Assembly: GCF_029714425.1 (NCBI RefSeq)
Contig: NZ_CP121668.1
Span: 2,067,501-2,131,500, forward strand
DNA from: Bradyrhizobium sp. CB2312
GTDB lineage: Bacteria; Pseudomonadota; Alphaproteobacteria; Rhizobiales; Xanthobacteraceae
DNA length: 64,000 nucleotides
Reading direction: 5' to 3'
Positions within the stretch are counted from its first letter, which is position 1. Each line of letters starts with the position of its first letter. Of this stretch, positions 16,975 to 25,117 are shown in pieces. The position numbers were made by a program, and so were the translations under genes. Under the pieces are notes generated by a model. That model saw only the letters and a list, made by a program, of their open reading frames with translations, was not told the origin of the DNA and ran no database searches.

Positions 16975-18459
16975 TCACGCCGAGACGAGTGTCTCCACCG
17001 CCTGTCGCGCACCATCCTTGTAAAGATGGCCCAGCGCCGAGGTCACGGCCTCGCGCAGCCGCGGATCGGTACCCAGCGGCCCGAATACTTTCTCCACGCC
17101 GAGCAATGCGGGCGCGAGCCGCTCGGCGACAGGACCTGCCTCCCGCGCCAGCGCGGCGAACTCGGCGGCGAGCGGATCGCGCACGTCGATGGGGCGGCCC
17201 TGCTCGTCAATGGCGCTGACGTAACGCATCCAGCCGGCCACCGCGAGCGCATGCGTCGCGATCGGCAAGTCCTTGCGCAGGCGGTCCTGGATCGCGCCGA
17301 GCAGCCGCTGCGGCAGTTTTTGCGAGCCGTCCATCGCGATCTGCCAGGTGCGATGATGCAGTGCCGGATTGGCGAAGCGCTTGAGCAGCGAGGCGCGATA
17401 GGCGGCAAGGTCAGTGCCTGCGGGCATCGTCAGTGTCACAGCGGCCTCTTCCATCACCTGCGCGGCGAGGCGCGCGAAATGCGGATCGACCATGGTGTCG
17501 GCGATGGTCTCGTAACCTGAGAGATAGCCGAGATAGGCGAGCGCGGAGTGGCTGGCGTTGAGCAGCCGCAGCTTCATCAACTCGAACGGCTTGACGTCAG
17601 TGACGAGCTCGACGCCCGCGGCGGCAAGGTCGGGCCGGCCCGCCGTGAAGTGGTCCTCGACCACCCATTGCGTGAACGGCTCGGTCATCACAGGCCAGGC
17701 GTCGCGCAGGCCAAGCGCGTTCGAGACCGCATCGCGGTCGGCGTCCGTCGTCTCCGGTACGATGCGATCGACCATGGTCGAGGGGAAGGCGGCATTATCC
17801 GCGATCCACTTGCCGAGGTCCTTCGAGCGCAGCGCGGCGAACTGCGTCACGATCCGCTGCACGGTATGGCCGTTGGCGGCGAGATTGTCGCAGCACAGCA
17901 CGGTGAAGGGGACCAGCCCTTGCGCGCGCCGGCGCGCCAGCGCGGCAACGATGAAGCCGGGCGCCGAGCGCGGCGCGTCAGGGTTGTTGAGATCGTGCAC
18001 GACATCGGCATGCCGCTCGTCGAGATCGCCGGTCTGCGGCGTGTGGCAATAGCCCTTCTCGGTGACCGTGAGCGAGACGATGCGAATGGCGGGATCGGCC
18101 ATGCGCTCGACCAGTGCCGCCGGCTTCTCGCGTGCGACCACGCTGTCGAGCAGCGCGCCGATGACGCGGTGCTCGGTGCCTTCGGCAGCACGTACGGCAA
18201 CGGTATAGAGATGATCCTGCGGGGCGAGGGCGTCGCGGGTATCAGGGCTGCGCAGGCTGGCGCCGACAATGCCCCAGGACGAGCTGCCGCTGGCAAGACA
18301 ATCGTCGATGACGACGGCCTGATGCGCGCGATGAAAAGCCCCGAGGCCGAGATGCACGATGCCGGGTGTGACGCGCGACTGGTCATAGGCCGGTCGGCGG
18401 ATGGCCGGCGGCAACCGGTCGAGATTGGCGCTGCCAAGACGCATCGAACTTGGGCGCAT
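16975..18459 (-). CDS. uxuB: Mannitol-dehydrogenase family oxidoreductase, probable fructuronate reductase
   Basis: The 494-residue protein is of the polyol-specific long-chain dehydrogenase family. The N-terminal Rossmann region has GIVHLGLGAFHRAHQAVVID and the active-site helix has KLRLLNASHSALAYLG. The family includes mannitol 2-dehydrogenase and D-fructuronate reductase (UxuB). Here the divergent GntR gene, uxuA and a TRAP transporter make D-fructuronate to D-mannonate the likely reaction, but sequence alone cannot exclude a polyol substrate. ATG 18459 has a GGGGAGA ribosome site. The UxuR-type palindrome is 65 bases upstream. Confidence 0.82.
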   Translation of the reverse strand: MRPSSMRLGSANLDRLPPAIRRPAYDQSRVTPGIVHLGLGAFHRAHQAVVIDDCLASGSSSWGIVGASLRSPDTRDALAPQDHLYTVAVRAAEGTEHRVIGALLDSVVAREKPAALVERMADPAIRIVSLTVTEKGYCHTPQTGDLDERHADVVHDLNNPDAPRSAPGFIVAALARRRAQGLVPFTVLCCDNLAANGHTVQRIVTQFAALRSKDLGKWIADNAAFPSTMVDRIVPETTDADRDAVSNALGLRDAWPVMTEPFTQWVVEDHFTAGRPDLAAAGVELVTDVKPFELMKLRLLNASHSALAYLGYLSGYETIADTMVDPHFARLAAQVMEEAAVTLTMPAGTDLAAYRASLLKRFANPALHHRTWQIAMDGSQKLPQRLLGAIQDRLRKDLPIATHALAVAGWMRYVSAIDEQGRPIDVRDPLAAEFAALAREAGPVAERLAPALLGVEKVFGPLGTDPRLREAVTSALGHLYKDGARQAVETLVSA

Positions 18460-18523
18460 GGACGTCTCCCCTCTGCTTTGCCGCTGCTTGACATGGCCCC
18501 CGTCCTCGGTCAATGCTCCGGTC

Positions 18524-18552
18524 AATTGGTAAGACCAATTTTCCAAAATTGG
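18524..18552. promoter_or_regulatory. Overlapping palindromes: GntR/UxuR-type operator
   Basis: AATTGGT-AAG-ACCAATT (18524-18540) is a perfect 7-bp inverted repeat. It closely resembles the enterobacterial UxuR/ExuR site, which has an ATTGGT...ACCAAT core. It overlaps a second perfect palindrome, CCAATTTT-CC-AAAATTGG (18535-18552). Both lie in the 142-base divergent spacer between uxuB-like and gntR genes, so one bound regulator could control both directions. Confidence 0.75.
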
Positions 18553-18601
18553 CGGGCCGCGGATCGGGACGACCCCGCGCGACCCTTTCGGGGAGGCCAG
18601 C

Positions 18602-19429
18602 GTGCCGCTGGAAGCTGTGGAGGCGAGACGGCTTTATCGCCAGGTCGCCGATCAATTACGAAGCCTGATCGACAGCGGCGAGTACGCGGTCGGCAGCCGC
18701 TTGCCGACCGAGCGCGAGCTCGCCGAGCAGCTCAAGATCTCGCGGCCGACCGTGCGCGAGGCCCTGATCGCGCTTGAGGTCGAGGGCCGCGTCCGCATCC
18801 GTGTCGGCTCAGGCATCTATGTGATCGAGCCGGCCGACGCCGCGCCGGCGCCTGCGGCCGCCGTCATCGAGGGCCCGTTCGAGCTGCTGCGCGCCCGCGA
18901 ATTTCTGGAAAGCGCCATCGCCGAACAGGCCGCGCGCGTGGCGACCAAGGACGACGTCGCCCGCATCGACGCGTCCCTCGTCGCGATGGAGAACGTCGAG
19001 CATCCAGGCGAAGCCTCGATGGTGCACGACCGCGCATTCCACATCGCGATCGCCGGAAGCCTTGGCAACGCCGTTCTGCTCCGCGTGGTCGGCGAGCTGT
19101 TCGACCAGCGCCTCAACCCCTATTTCGCGCAGCTTGCGCATTATTTCGAGAGCCCCGGCACGTGGCGCACCGCGCTCGACGAGCACCGCGCCGTGCGTGA
19201 TGCGATTGCCGCGCACGATCCGGACAGTGCGCGCGAGGCCATGCGAAAGCATCTGGCGCGCTCGCAGGAGCGCTTTGCGCAGAATTTTGGCGCCGAGTCC
19301 GCCGCAGCAGCCTCGTCTGCCGGGCGGGACCGGGCGGGGCGACATCAGGCCAAGCCGGCAACACCGAAGCAAGTGGCGAAGAAGCAGGCCAAAAAGCAGG
19401 TCAAGGGCGGCCGCTTGCCGCAGCGATGA
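18602..19429 (+). CDS. GntR-family regulator (FadR/FCD subfamily), probable hexuronate regulator
   Basis: The 275-residue protein has an N-terminal winged helix (LRSLIDSGEYAVGSRLPTER, then LAEQLKISRPTVREALIALE). An FCD ligand domain of about 140 residues follows, with metal-ligand-type residues in HDRAFHIAIA and EHRAVRDAI. A Lys/Ala-rich basic tail (residues about 245-275) is extra. The GTG start at 18602 fits the first helix. The adjacent UxuR-type operator and hexuronate genes point to fructuronate, mannonate or a relative as effector. Confidence 0.87.
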   Translation: MPLEAVEARRLYRQVADQLRSLIDSGEYAVGSRLPTERELAEQLKISRPTVREALIALEVEGRVRIRVGSGIYVIEPADAAPAPAAAVIEGPFELLRAREFLESAIAEQAARVATKDDVARIDASLVAMENVEHPGEASMVHDRAFHIAIAGSLGNAVLLRVVGELFDQRLNPYFAQLAHYFESPGTWRTALDEHRAVRDAIAAHDPDSAREAMRKHLARSQERFAQNFGAESAAAASSAGRDRAGRHQAKPATPKQVAKKQAKKQVKGGRLPQR

Positions 19430-19501
19430 GATTGGGCGGCTCGCATCCGTTTCGGGGGCGGGCGAACAAGAAGCAGAGTTTAGTCAGTGGAGGATAAGTC
19501 G

Positions 19502-20479
19502 ATGTTGAAGAAGATGACGATGGTGCTGGCGGCCTCGGTCGCGGCGATGGTCGCGGCGACCAATCCGGGTATGGCCCAGACCAAGCTCAAATGGGCCCAT
19601 GTCTACGAGACCTCGGAGCCGTTCCATACCGCCTCGGTCTGGGCCGCGCAGGAGATCGGCAAGCGCACCAACGGGCGTTACCAGATCGACGTCTATCCGG
19701 CCTCGCAACTCGGCAAGGAGGCCGACATCAACCAGGGCCTTTCGCTCGGCTCGGTCGACATCATCATCTCCGGCTCGAGCTTCGCGGCGAAAAGCTTTCC
19801 GCCGATCGGCGTGACCTATTATCCCTACACCTTCCGCGATGCCGATCATCTGCTCGCCTACACCAAGAGCGATATCTTCAAGGAGCTCGCCAAGGGCTAC
19901 GAGGACAAGAGCGGCCACCACATCGTCGCGGTGACCTATTACGGCGTGCGCCAGACCTCGTCGAACAAGCCGATCAAGAGCTGCGCCGACCTCAAGGGCC
20001 TGAAGATGCGCGTGCCCGACGTGCCGGCCTATCTGGCCATGCCGCACGCCTGCGGCGCCAACACCGCGCCGATCGCGTTTGCCGAAGTCTATCTCGCGCT
20101 CCAGAACGGCACCGTCGAGGCGCAGGAGAACCCGCTGACCACGATCGAGGCCAAGAAGTTCTACGAGGTGCAGAAGCACATCGTGCTCACCGGCCACATC
20201 GTCGATCACCTCAACACGGTGGTGGCGGGCGCGCTCTGGAAGAAGCTGTCCGACGAGGACAAGAAGATCTTCACCGACGTCGCGCAGGAGGCCGCTGCGA
20301 AAGCGACCGCCGAGATCAAGCAGAACGAGGCCAAGCTGGTCGCCTTCTTCAAGGAGAAGGGCCTGACCGTGACCGAAGTCGACAAGAACGAATTCCGCGA
20401 CATCGTGCTGAAGAACGTTCCGTTCGAGACCTTCGGCTATCGCAAGGCTGATTGGGAACGGATTCAGGAAGTCAAATGA
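19502..20479 (+). CDS. TRAP transporter substrate-binding protein (DctP family)
   Basis: The periplasmic solute receptor of a tripartite ATP-independent transporter. The 325-residue precursor has a signal peptide (MLKKMTMVLAASVAAMVAAT, ending near GMAQ). The DctP core contains LKWAHVYETSEPFHTASVWA and LKGLKMRVPDVPAYL, the latter including the Arg that normally binds the substrate carboxylate. GPNPLTT-like family positions read AQENPLTTIEAKKFYEVQ. ATG 19502 has a GGAGG ribosome site. With uxuA/uxuB-type genes around it, a uronate or aldonate acid is the likely ligand. Confidence 0.9.
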   Translation: MLKKMTMVLAASVAAMVAATNPGMAQTKLKWAHVYETSEPFHTASVWAAQEIGKRTNGRYQIDVYPASQLGKEADINQGLSLGSVDIIISGSSFAAKSFPPIGVTYYPYTFRDADHLLAYTKSDIFKELAKGYEDKSGHHIVAVTYYGVRQTSSNKPIKSCADLKGLKMRVPDVPAYLAMPHACGANTAPIAFAEVYLALQNGTVEAQENPLTTIEAKKFYEVQKHIVLTGHIVDHLNTVVAGALWKKLSDEDKKIFTDVAQEAAAKATAEIKQNEAKLVAFFKEKGLTVTEVDKNEFRDIVLKNVPFETFGYRKADWERIQEVK

Positions 20480-20488
20480 CGACGTAGT

Positions 20489-20589
20489 CGTCATCCCGGG
20501 GCGGCTCGAAGAGCCGAACCACGGTGCGCAATTGCGCACCTGAGAATCTCGAGGTTCCGGGTTCTCGCTTCGCGAGCCCCGGAACGACG
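20489..20589. repeat. Palindromic intergenic repeat inside the TRAP operon
   Basis: About 100 bases with inverted ends (CGTCATCCCGGGGC at the left, GCCCCGGAACGACG at the right) and inner hairpins such as GCGCAATTGCGC and GGCTCGAAGAGCC. It sits between the binding-protein gene and the membrane-subunit genes of one operon. A folded element there could stabilise the upstream mRNA and favour excess binding protein. Confidence 0.8.
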
Positions 20590-20608
20590 ATTGAGGAGAG
20601 ATATTCCC

Positions 20609-21175
20609 ATGTCCACCGCCGAAATACACCGGCAGATCACCGCCGACGAGATCGCCCATACCTTCGAGGAAGAGGCGACGCCGAAGGTCGATCTTGGCGT
20701 CTATGCTTTCGAGGACTGGGTGGCGCTCGTGATCTTCTGGGTGATGGCGCTCGCCGTCTTCCTCCAGTTCTTCACCCGCTACGTCCTCAACGACAGCTAT
20801 GCTTGGACCGAGGAGATCGCGACCTATTGCCTGATCGGCGTGGTCTTCATCGGCGCCTCGATGTGCGTGCGGCTGTCGCGACATATCCAGGTCGACCTGA
20901 TCTACCGCTACCTGCCGCACATGGTGGCGCGCACGATGTCCACGCTGATCGACCTGATCCGGATCGCCTTCTTCGGCTACGCCATCAAGCTGGTCTGGGT
21001 CTACATCCAGATCGTCGGCGATGAATCCATGACCACGATCAATCTTCCCAAGGACTACGTCTATTACGCCGTGCTGGCCGGCTTCGTGCTGATGTTCGTG
21101 CGCTCGGTGCAGGTCGCGCTGCAACATCTGCGGCAGGGCTATTCGATCCTGCCCCGGCGCCTACGACGGTTTTGA
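20609..21175 (+). CDS. TRAP transporter small membrane subunit (DctQ family)
   Basis: The 188-residue protein has four hydrophobic helices (first starting at ALVIFWVMALAVFLQFFTRY) and the DctQ signature FFTRYVLNDSYAWTEEIATY. It then has CVRLSRHIQVDLIYRYLP. It bridges the binding protein and the large permease. ATG 20609 is chosen over TTG 20591 because of the GAGGAGAG ribosome site. It is translationally close to dctM, with stops and starts 11 bases apart. Confidence 0.9.
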   Translation: MSTAEIHRQITADEIAHTFEEEATPKVDLGVYAFEDWVALVIFWVMALAVFLQFFTRYVLNDSYAWTEEIATYCLIGVVFIGASMCVRLSRHIQVDLIYRYLPHMVARTMSTLIDLIRIAFFGYAIKLVWVYIQIVGDESMTTINLPKDYVYYAVLAGFVLMFVRSVQVALQHLRQGYSILPRRLRRF

Positions 21176-21186
21176 AGGATAGTATC

Positions 21187-22593
21187 ATGCTGTTGCTGCT
21201 TGGGGGCTTCCTCATCCTGATGCTGATCGGCGTTCCCGTGGCGATCGCCATGGCCGCGTCGTCGCTGCTCTACATCCTGGTCAGCGGCGTGACGCCCGAC
21301 GTCACGCTGGCGCAGCGCATGATCGCCGGCGTCGAGAGCTTTCCGCTGCTCGCCGTTCCGTTCTTCATCCTGGCCGGCAATCTCATGAACATCGCCGGCG
21401 TCACCGGTCGCATCTACAAATTCGCGGTCGCGCTGGTCGGCTGGATGCGCGGCGGCCTCGGTCACGTCAACATCATCGGTTCGGTGATCTTCTCCGGCAT
21501 GTCCGGCACGGCCATTGCGGACGCCGCCGGCCTCGGCACCATCGAGATCAAGGCGATGAAGGATCACGGCTACTCCACCGAATTCTCGGTGGGCGTCACC
21601 GCGGCCTCGGCGACGCTTGGCCCCATCATCCCGCCGTCGCTGCCTTTCGTGATTTACGGCATGATGGCCAACGTCTCGATCGGCGCGCTGTTTCTGGGCG
21701 GCGTCATTCCCGGCATCGTCATGACGCTGCTGATGATGGCGACCGTCACCTATTTCGCGCACAAGAACAAATGGGGCAGCGACACGCCGTTCTCCTGGCC
21801 GCAGCTCGGCTCGGCCGGCCTCGAGATCGCCATCGTGCTGGCTTTCCCGCTCGCGATCTGGCTGATGGTGCTGGCCGGCATGTCGACCAACATGGCCGTC
21901 GTCATTGGCCTCGGCACGCTGCTGGCGATCGACTGGTATTTCGACTTCTCGGCCGTGATGGCGCTGATGGCGCCGGTGATCCTGATCGGCGGCATGACGC
22001 TCGGCTGGTTCACGCCGACGGAAGCCGCGGTCGCCGCCGTGATCTGGTCGCTGTTCCTCGGCCTCGTCCGCTACCGCACCATGACCTTGAAGACGGTGGC
22101 GAAGGCGACCTTCGACACCATCGAGACCACGGCCTCGGTGCTGTTCATCGTCACCGCGGCCTCGATCTTCGCCTGGCTGCTGACGGTGTCGCAAGCCGCC
22201 CAGATGCTGTCGGACTGGATGCTCAGCATCACCCACAACAAATGGGTGTTCCTGGCGCTCGCCAACATCCTGATCCTGTTCGTCGGCTGCTTCATCGACA
22301 CCACGGCGGCGATCACCATCCTGGTGCCGATCCTGCTGCCGATCGTGCTCAAGCTCGGCATCGATCCGATCCATTTCGGTCTGATCATGACGCTGAACCT
22401 GATGATCGGCCTGTTGCATCCGCCGCTCGGCATGGTGCTGTTCGTGCTCGCCCGCGTGGCAAAGCTCTCGGTCGAGCGCACGACGGTGGCGATCCTGCCC
22501 TGGCTGGTGCCGCTGCTGCTCGCGCTGATCGCGATCACCTACATTCCCGAACTGACCCTTTGGCTGCCTAAATACATGGGGCTCTCCAAATGA
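21187..22593 (+). CDS. TRAP transporter large permease subunit (DctM family)
   Basis: The 468-residue integral membrane protein has about 12 helices and family motifs AGNLMNIAGVTGRIYKFAVA, SGMSGTAIADAAGLGTIEI and ATLGPIIPPSLPFVIYG. DctM moves the substrate with sodium. The family usually has about 430 residues; the extra length is between helices near residues 195-215 (HKNKWGSDTPFSW). ATG 21187 follows an AAGGA box and the dctQ stop. The last four bases overlap the next start. Confidence 0.9.
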   Translation: MLLLLGGFLILMLIGVPVAIAMAASSLLYILVSGVTPDVTLAQRMIAGVESFPLLAVPFFILAGNLMNIAGVTGRIYKFAVALVGWMRGGLGHVNIIGSVIFSGMSGTAIADAAGLGTIEIKAMKDHGYSTEFSVGVTAASATLGPIIPPSLPFVIYGMMANVSIGALFLGGVIPGIVMTLLMMATVTYFAHKNKWGSDTPFSWPQLGSAGLEIAIVLAFPLAIWLMVLAGMSTNMAVVIGLGTLLAIDWYFDFSAVMALMAPVILIGGMTLGWFTPTEAAVAAVIWSLFLGLVRYRTMTLKTVAKATFDTIETTASVLFIVTAASIFAWLLTVSQAAQMLSDWMLSITHNKWVFLALANILILFVGCFIDTTAAITILVPILLPIVLKLGIDPIHFGLIMTLNLMIGLLHPPLGMVLFVLARVAKLSVERTTVAILPWLVPLLLALIAITYIPELTLWLPKYMGLSK

Positions 22594-23639
22594 CCTCGAC
22601 CGCTCTCGCCGCAACCCTGTTCGGCCCCGAAGATTTGCGCATGATCGAGCATCCGCTCGACAAACTCGCGGACGGAATGGTGCGCGTCCGCTTCGGTGCC
22701 GGCGGCATCTGCGGCTCCGACATGCACTACTTCCGCCATGCCCGCACCGGCGACTTCGTGGTGAAGTCGCCTCTGGTGCTCGGCCACGAGATATCGGGCG
22801 AGGTCGTGGAGATCTCAGGCGCGGCCGCCAATCTGAAGGTCGGCGACCGCGTCGCGGTCAATCCGTCGCGCTGGTGCGGCCATTGCGTCGCCTGCCGCGA
22901 AGGCCGGCCCAATCTCTGCGAGAACATCTACTTCATGGGCTCGGCCTCGAAGACGCCGCACATGCAGGGCGGCTTCGCCAATTACTTCGATGCGATTCCC
23001 GCGCAATGCGTGAAGATACCGGATCACGTCTCCTATCAGGCGGCGGCGCTGGCCGAACCGCTCGCGGTCTGCCTGCACGCGGTGGCGCGCGCCGGCAACA
23101 TCGAGGGCAAGCGCGGCATCATCTTCGGTGCGGGTCCGATCGGGCTCCTGACCATGCTCGCCGCGCACCGCGCCAGCTTGGCCGACATCACGGTGGCCGA
23201 CATCGCGCCGGCGCCGCTCGCCTTTGCGACCAAGCTTGGTGCTTCCCACGTCGAGAACGTGTCGGCCGGCGAGGAGGGCCTAAAGGCGCAGGCTGCTTCG
23301 CGTCCCTATGACGTCGCCTTCGAGGTCTCGGGCACGGCTGCGGGACTTGCGAGCGCCATTGGTATCGTCCGGCGCGGCGGTGTGGTGGTGCAGATCGGCA
23401 ATCTGCCGGGCGGCCAGATCCCGACGCCGTCGAACGCGGTGATGGCGAAGGAGATCGATCTGCGGGGCTCGTTCCGCTTCGGCTTCGAGTTCATGACCGC
23501 GGTGGAACTGATCTCCGCCGGCAGCGTCGATGTGCTGTCGCTGGTCACAGCCGAGCGGCCGCTCTCGACCGCACCCGATGCGCTGCGCCTGGCGCTCGAC
23601 CGCTCGCAGAGCGTCAAGGTCGTGCTGACCGCGAACTGA
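22590..23639 (+). CDS. idnD: Zinc-dependent alcohol dehydrogenase, L-idonate 5-dehydrogenase-like
   Basis: A medium-chain dehydrogenase of 349 residues. Catalytic zinc ligands are in GGICGSDMHYF (Cys) and LVLGHEISGEV (His-Glu). The structural zinc site is the four-Cys lobe WCGHCVACREGRPNLCEN. The NAD(P) loop is IIFGAGPIGLL. Closest in pattern to L-idonate 5-dehydrogenase, which oxidises idonate to 5-ketogluconate. In this operon it may oxidise an aldonate taken up by the TRAP system. It overlaps dctM by four bases. The exact substrate is inferred from similarity and context. Confidence 0.82.
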   Translation: MTSTALAATLFGPEDLRMIEHPLDKLADGMVRVRFGAGGICGSDMHYFRHARTGDFVVKSPLVLGHEISGEVVEISGAAANLKVGDRVAVNPSRWCGHCVACREGRPNLCENIYFMGSASKTPHMQGGFANYFDAIPAQCVKIPDHVSYQAAALAEPLAVCLHAVARAGNIEGKRGIIFGAGPIGLLTMLAAHRASLADITVADIAPAPLAFATKLGASHVENVSAGEEGLKAQAASRPYDVAFEVSGTAAGLASAIGIVRRGGVVVQIGNLPGGQIPTPSNAVMAKEIDLRGSFRFGFEFMTAVELISAGSVDVLSLVTAERPLSTAPDALRLALDRSQSVKVVLTAN

Positions 23640-23643
23640 CCTT

Positions 23644-23738
23644 GGAGCCCCGTTCCGATGGAATCGGAACGGGACTCCAGATTCTTGTATTGACGCGTTT
23701 TCTTTACGCGAACCGGTATCCACTTCGCTCGAAAACGC
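23644..23738. repeat. Two intergenic palindromes before uxuA
   Basis: The first is a near-perfect hairpin: CCCGTTCCGAT (23649-23659) pairs with ATCGGAACGGG (23663-23673) over a 3-base loop, extended by GGAG/CTCC. The second is bounded by GCGTTTTC (23695-23702) and GAAAACGC (23731-23738), with ACGCGAACCGGTATCCACTT inside, a common rhizobial intergenic repeat. The first may act as terminator or mRNA stabiliser after idnD; uxuA follows with its own TAGGAG ribosome site. Confidence 0.75.
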
Positions 23739-23753
23739 TTTAGGAGAACGCGC

Positions 23754-24944
23754 ATGATGCTCGAGGGATGGCGCTGGTACGGACCGGACGATCCGGTCTC
23801 GCTTGATGACGTCAGGCAGGCCGGGGCGAGCGACATCGTCTCGGCGCTGCATCAGGTGCCGATCGGCGAAGCCTGGACGCGCAAGGCGGTCGAGGAGCGC
23901 AAGAATTTCATTGAGAACGGCCAGCCCGGCCGTTCGCAACTGACCTGGTCGGTGGTGGAATCGATTCCGATCCCTGACGACGTCAAGCGCCTCGGGGGCA
24001 AGGCGACCAAATCCATCGAGGCGTGGATCGCCAGCCTGGAGGCGGTTGCCGCCAGCGGCATCAAGATCATTTGCTACAACTTCATGCCTGTGGTGGACTG
24101 GTGCCGCACCGATCTCGAATGGGAGCTGCCGAACGGCGCCCGCGCCATGCGCTTCGACCAAGACCGGTTTGCGGCGTTCGAGCTGCATATCCTGAAGCGG
24201 CCGGCGGCCGCTCAGGAATACTCGCCTGGGCAGAAGGCGCGGGCGAAAGCGCTGTTCGAGAAGATGAGCCAGGCCGACATCGACTATCTCATCATGGTGA
24301 TAGCCAGCGCGCTGCCGGGCTCGACCACCGAGCCGATGACCATTCCGCAATTCCGCGACCGGCTCGAGACCTATCGCGACCTCACGCCAAAGATCCTGCG
24401 GCAGCATCTCGCCGAATTCCTGGCGCGCGTGGCGCCGGTCGCCGAGCAGCTCGGCGTCTCGCTGACCCTGCACCCCGACGATCCGCCGCGCCCGCTGTTC
24501 GGGCTGCCGCGAATTGCTTCGACTGCCGACGACTATCAGGCGCTGTTCGATGCCGTGCCGTCGAAGGCGAACGGCATCTGCCTGTGCACGGGCTCGCTCG
24601 GCGTCCGCGCGGAGAACAATCTGCCAGAGATGGCCGAACGGTTTGGCCCGCGCATCGCCTTTGCGCATCTGCGCGCGACCAAGCGCGAGGCTGACGGCCT
24701 GTCGTTCTACGAGTCCGATCATCTCGACGGCGACGTCGACATGGTCGCCGTGCTCAAGGCGCTCTTGAAGGAGAACGCGCGGCGCGCGCCGGACAAGCGG
24801 ATCGTGTTCCGGCCCGATCACGGCCACCGCATGCTCGACGATCTCGCCGCCACCAAGCGCACCAATCCGGGCTACACCGCGATCGGCCGCCTGCGTGGCC
24901 TCGCCGAGCTGCGTGGCGCGATCCGCGCCATCGAGCATCGATAG
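23754..24944 (+). CDS. uxuA: Mannonate dehydratase
   Basis: UxuA dehydrates D-mannonate to 2-keto-3-deoxygluconate. The 396-residue protein has the usual length and TIM-barrel family motifs. These include KIICYNFMPVVDWCRTDLEW, the His in LTLHPDDPPRPLFGLPRI, the Cys in GICLCTGSLGVRAENNLPEM and FRPDHGHRMLDD, which together supply the metal ligands (His, Cys, His, Asp). It completes the reductase-dehydratase pair with the UxuB-like gene at 16975-18459. Two ATGs in a row occur at the start; the first follows a TAGGAG box. Confidence 0.95.
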   Translation: MMLEGWRWYGPDDPVSLDDVRQAGASDIVSALHQVPIGEAWTRKAVEERKNFIENGQPGRSQLTWSVVESIPIPDDVKRLGGKATKSIEAWIASLEAVAASGIKIICYNFMPVVDWCRTDLEWELPNGARAMRFDQDRFAAFELHILKRPAAAQEYSPGQKARAKALFEKMSQADIDYLIMVIASALPGSTTEPMTIPQFRDRLETYRDLTPKILRQHLAEFLARVAPVAEQLGVSLTLHPDDPPRPLFGLPRIASTADDYQALFDAVPSKANGICLCTGSLGVRAENNLPEMAERFGPRIAFAHLRATKREADGLSFYESDHLDGDVDMVAVLKALLKENARRAPDKRIVFRPDHGHRMLDDLAATKRTNPGYTAIGRLRGLAELRGAIRAIEHR

Positions 24945-25013
24945 GACCTGATACGGTGGATGCTGCTTTGCCTCTTCCCGTAAGCGGCAAGACAGCCGCG
25001 CCATTCTAAGATG

Positions 25014-25117
25014 TCGTCATGTCCGGGCTTGTCCCGCCTGCGCGGCCGAAGCCGCTTCGGCGAGGCGAAGGCCCGGGCATCCACGTTCTTGGTGAAGACG
25101 TGGATGGCCGGGACAAG
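25014..25117. repeat. Intergenic inverted repeat, left part, interrupted by the IS element
   Basis: The left end CGTCATGTCCGGGCTTGTCC is mirrored by GGACAAGCCCGGCCATGACG, which is split by the IS: GGACAAG ends at 25117 and CCCGGCCATGACG resumes at 26392. The interior has further palindromes (GGCCGAAGCCGCTTCGGC, CCACGTTCTTGGTGAAGACG). It is one of the common Bradyrhizobium-type intergenic elements. Confidence 0.8.

Noticed and set aside
19484..21127. Long antisense open frame across the TRAP genes
   Set aside because: Composition is shadow-like (His/Asp/Gly/Arg-rich) and the opposite strand encodes clear DctP and DctQ.
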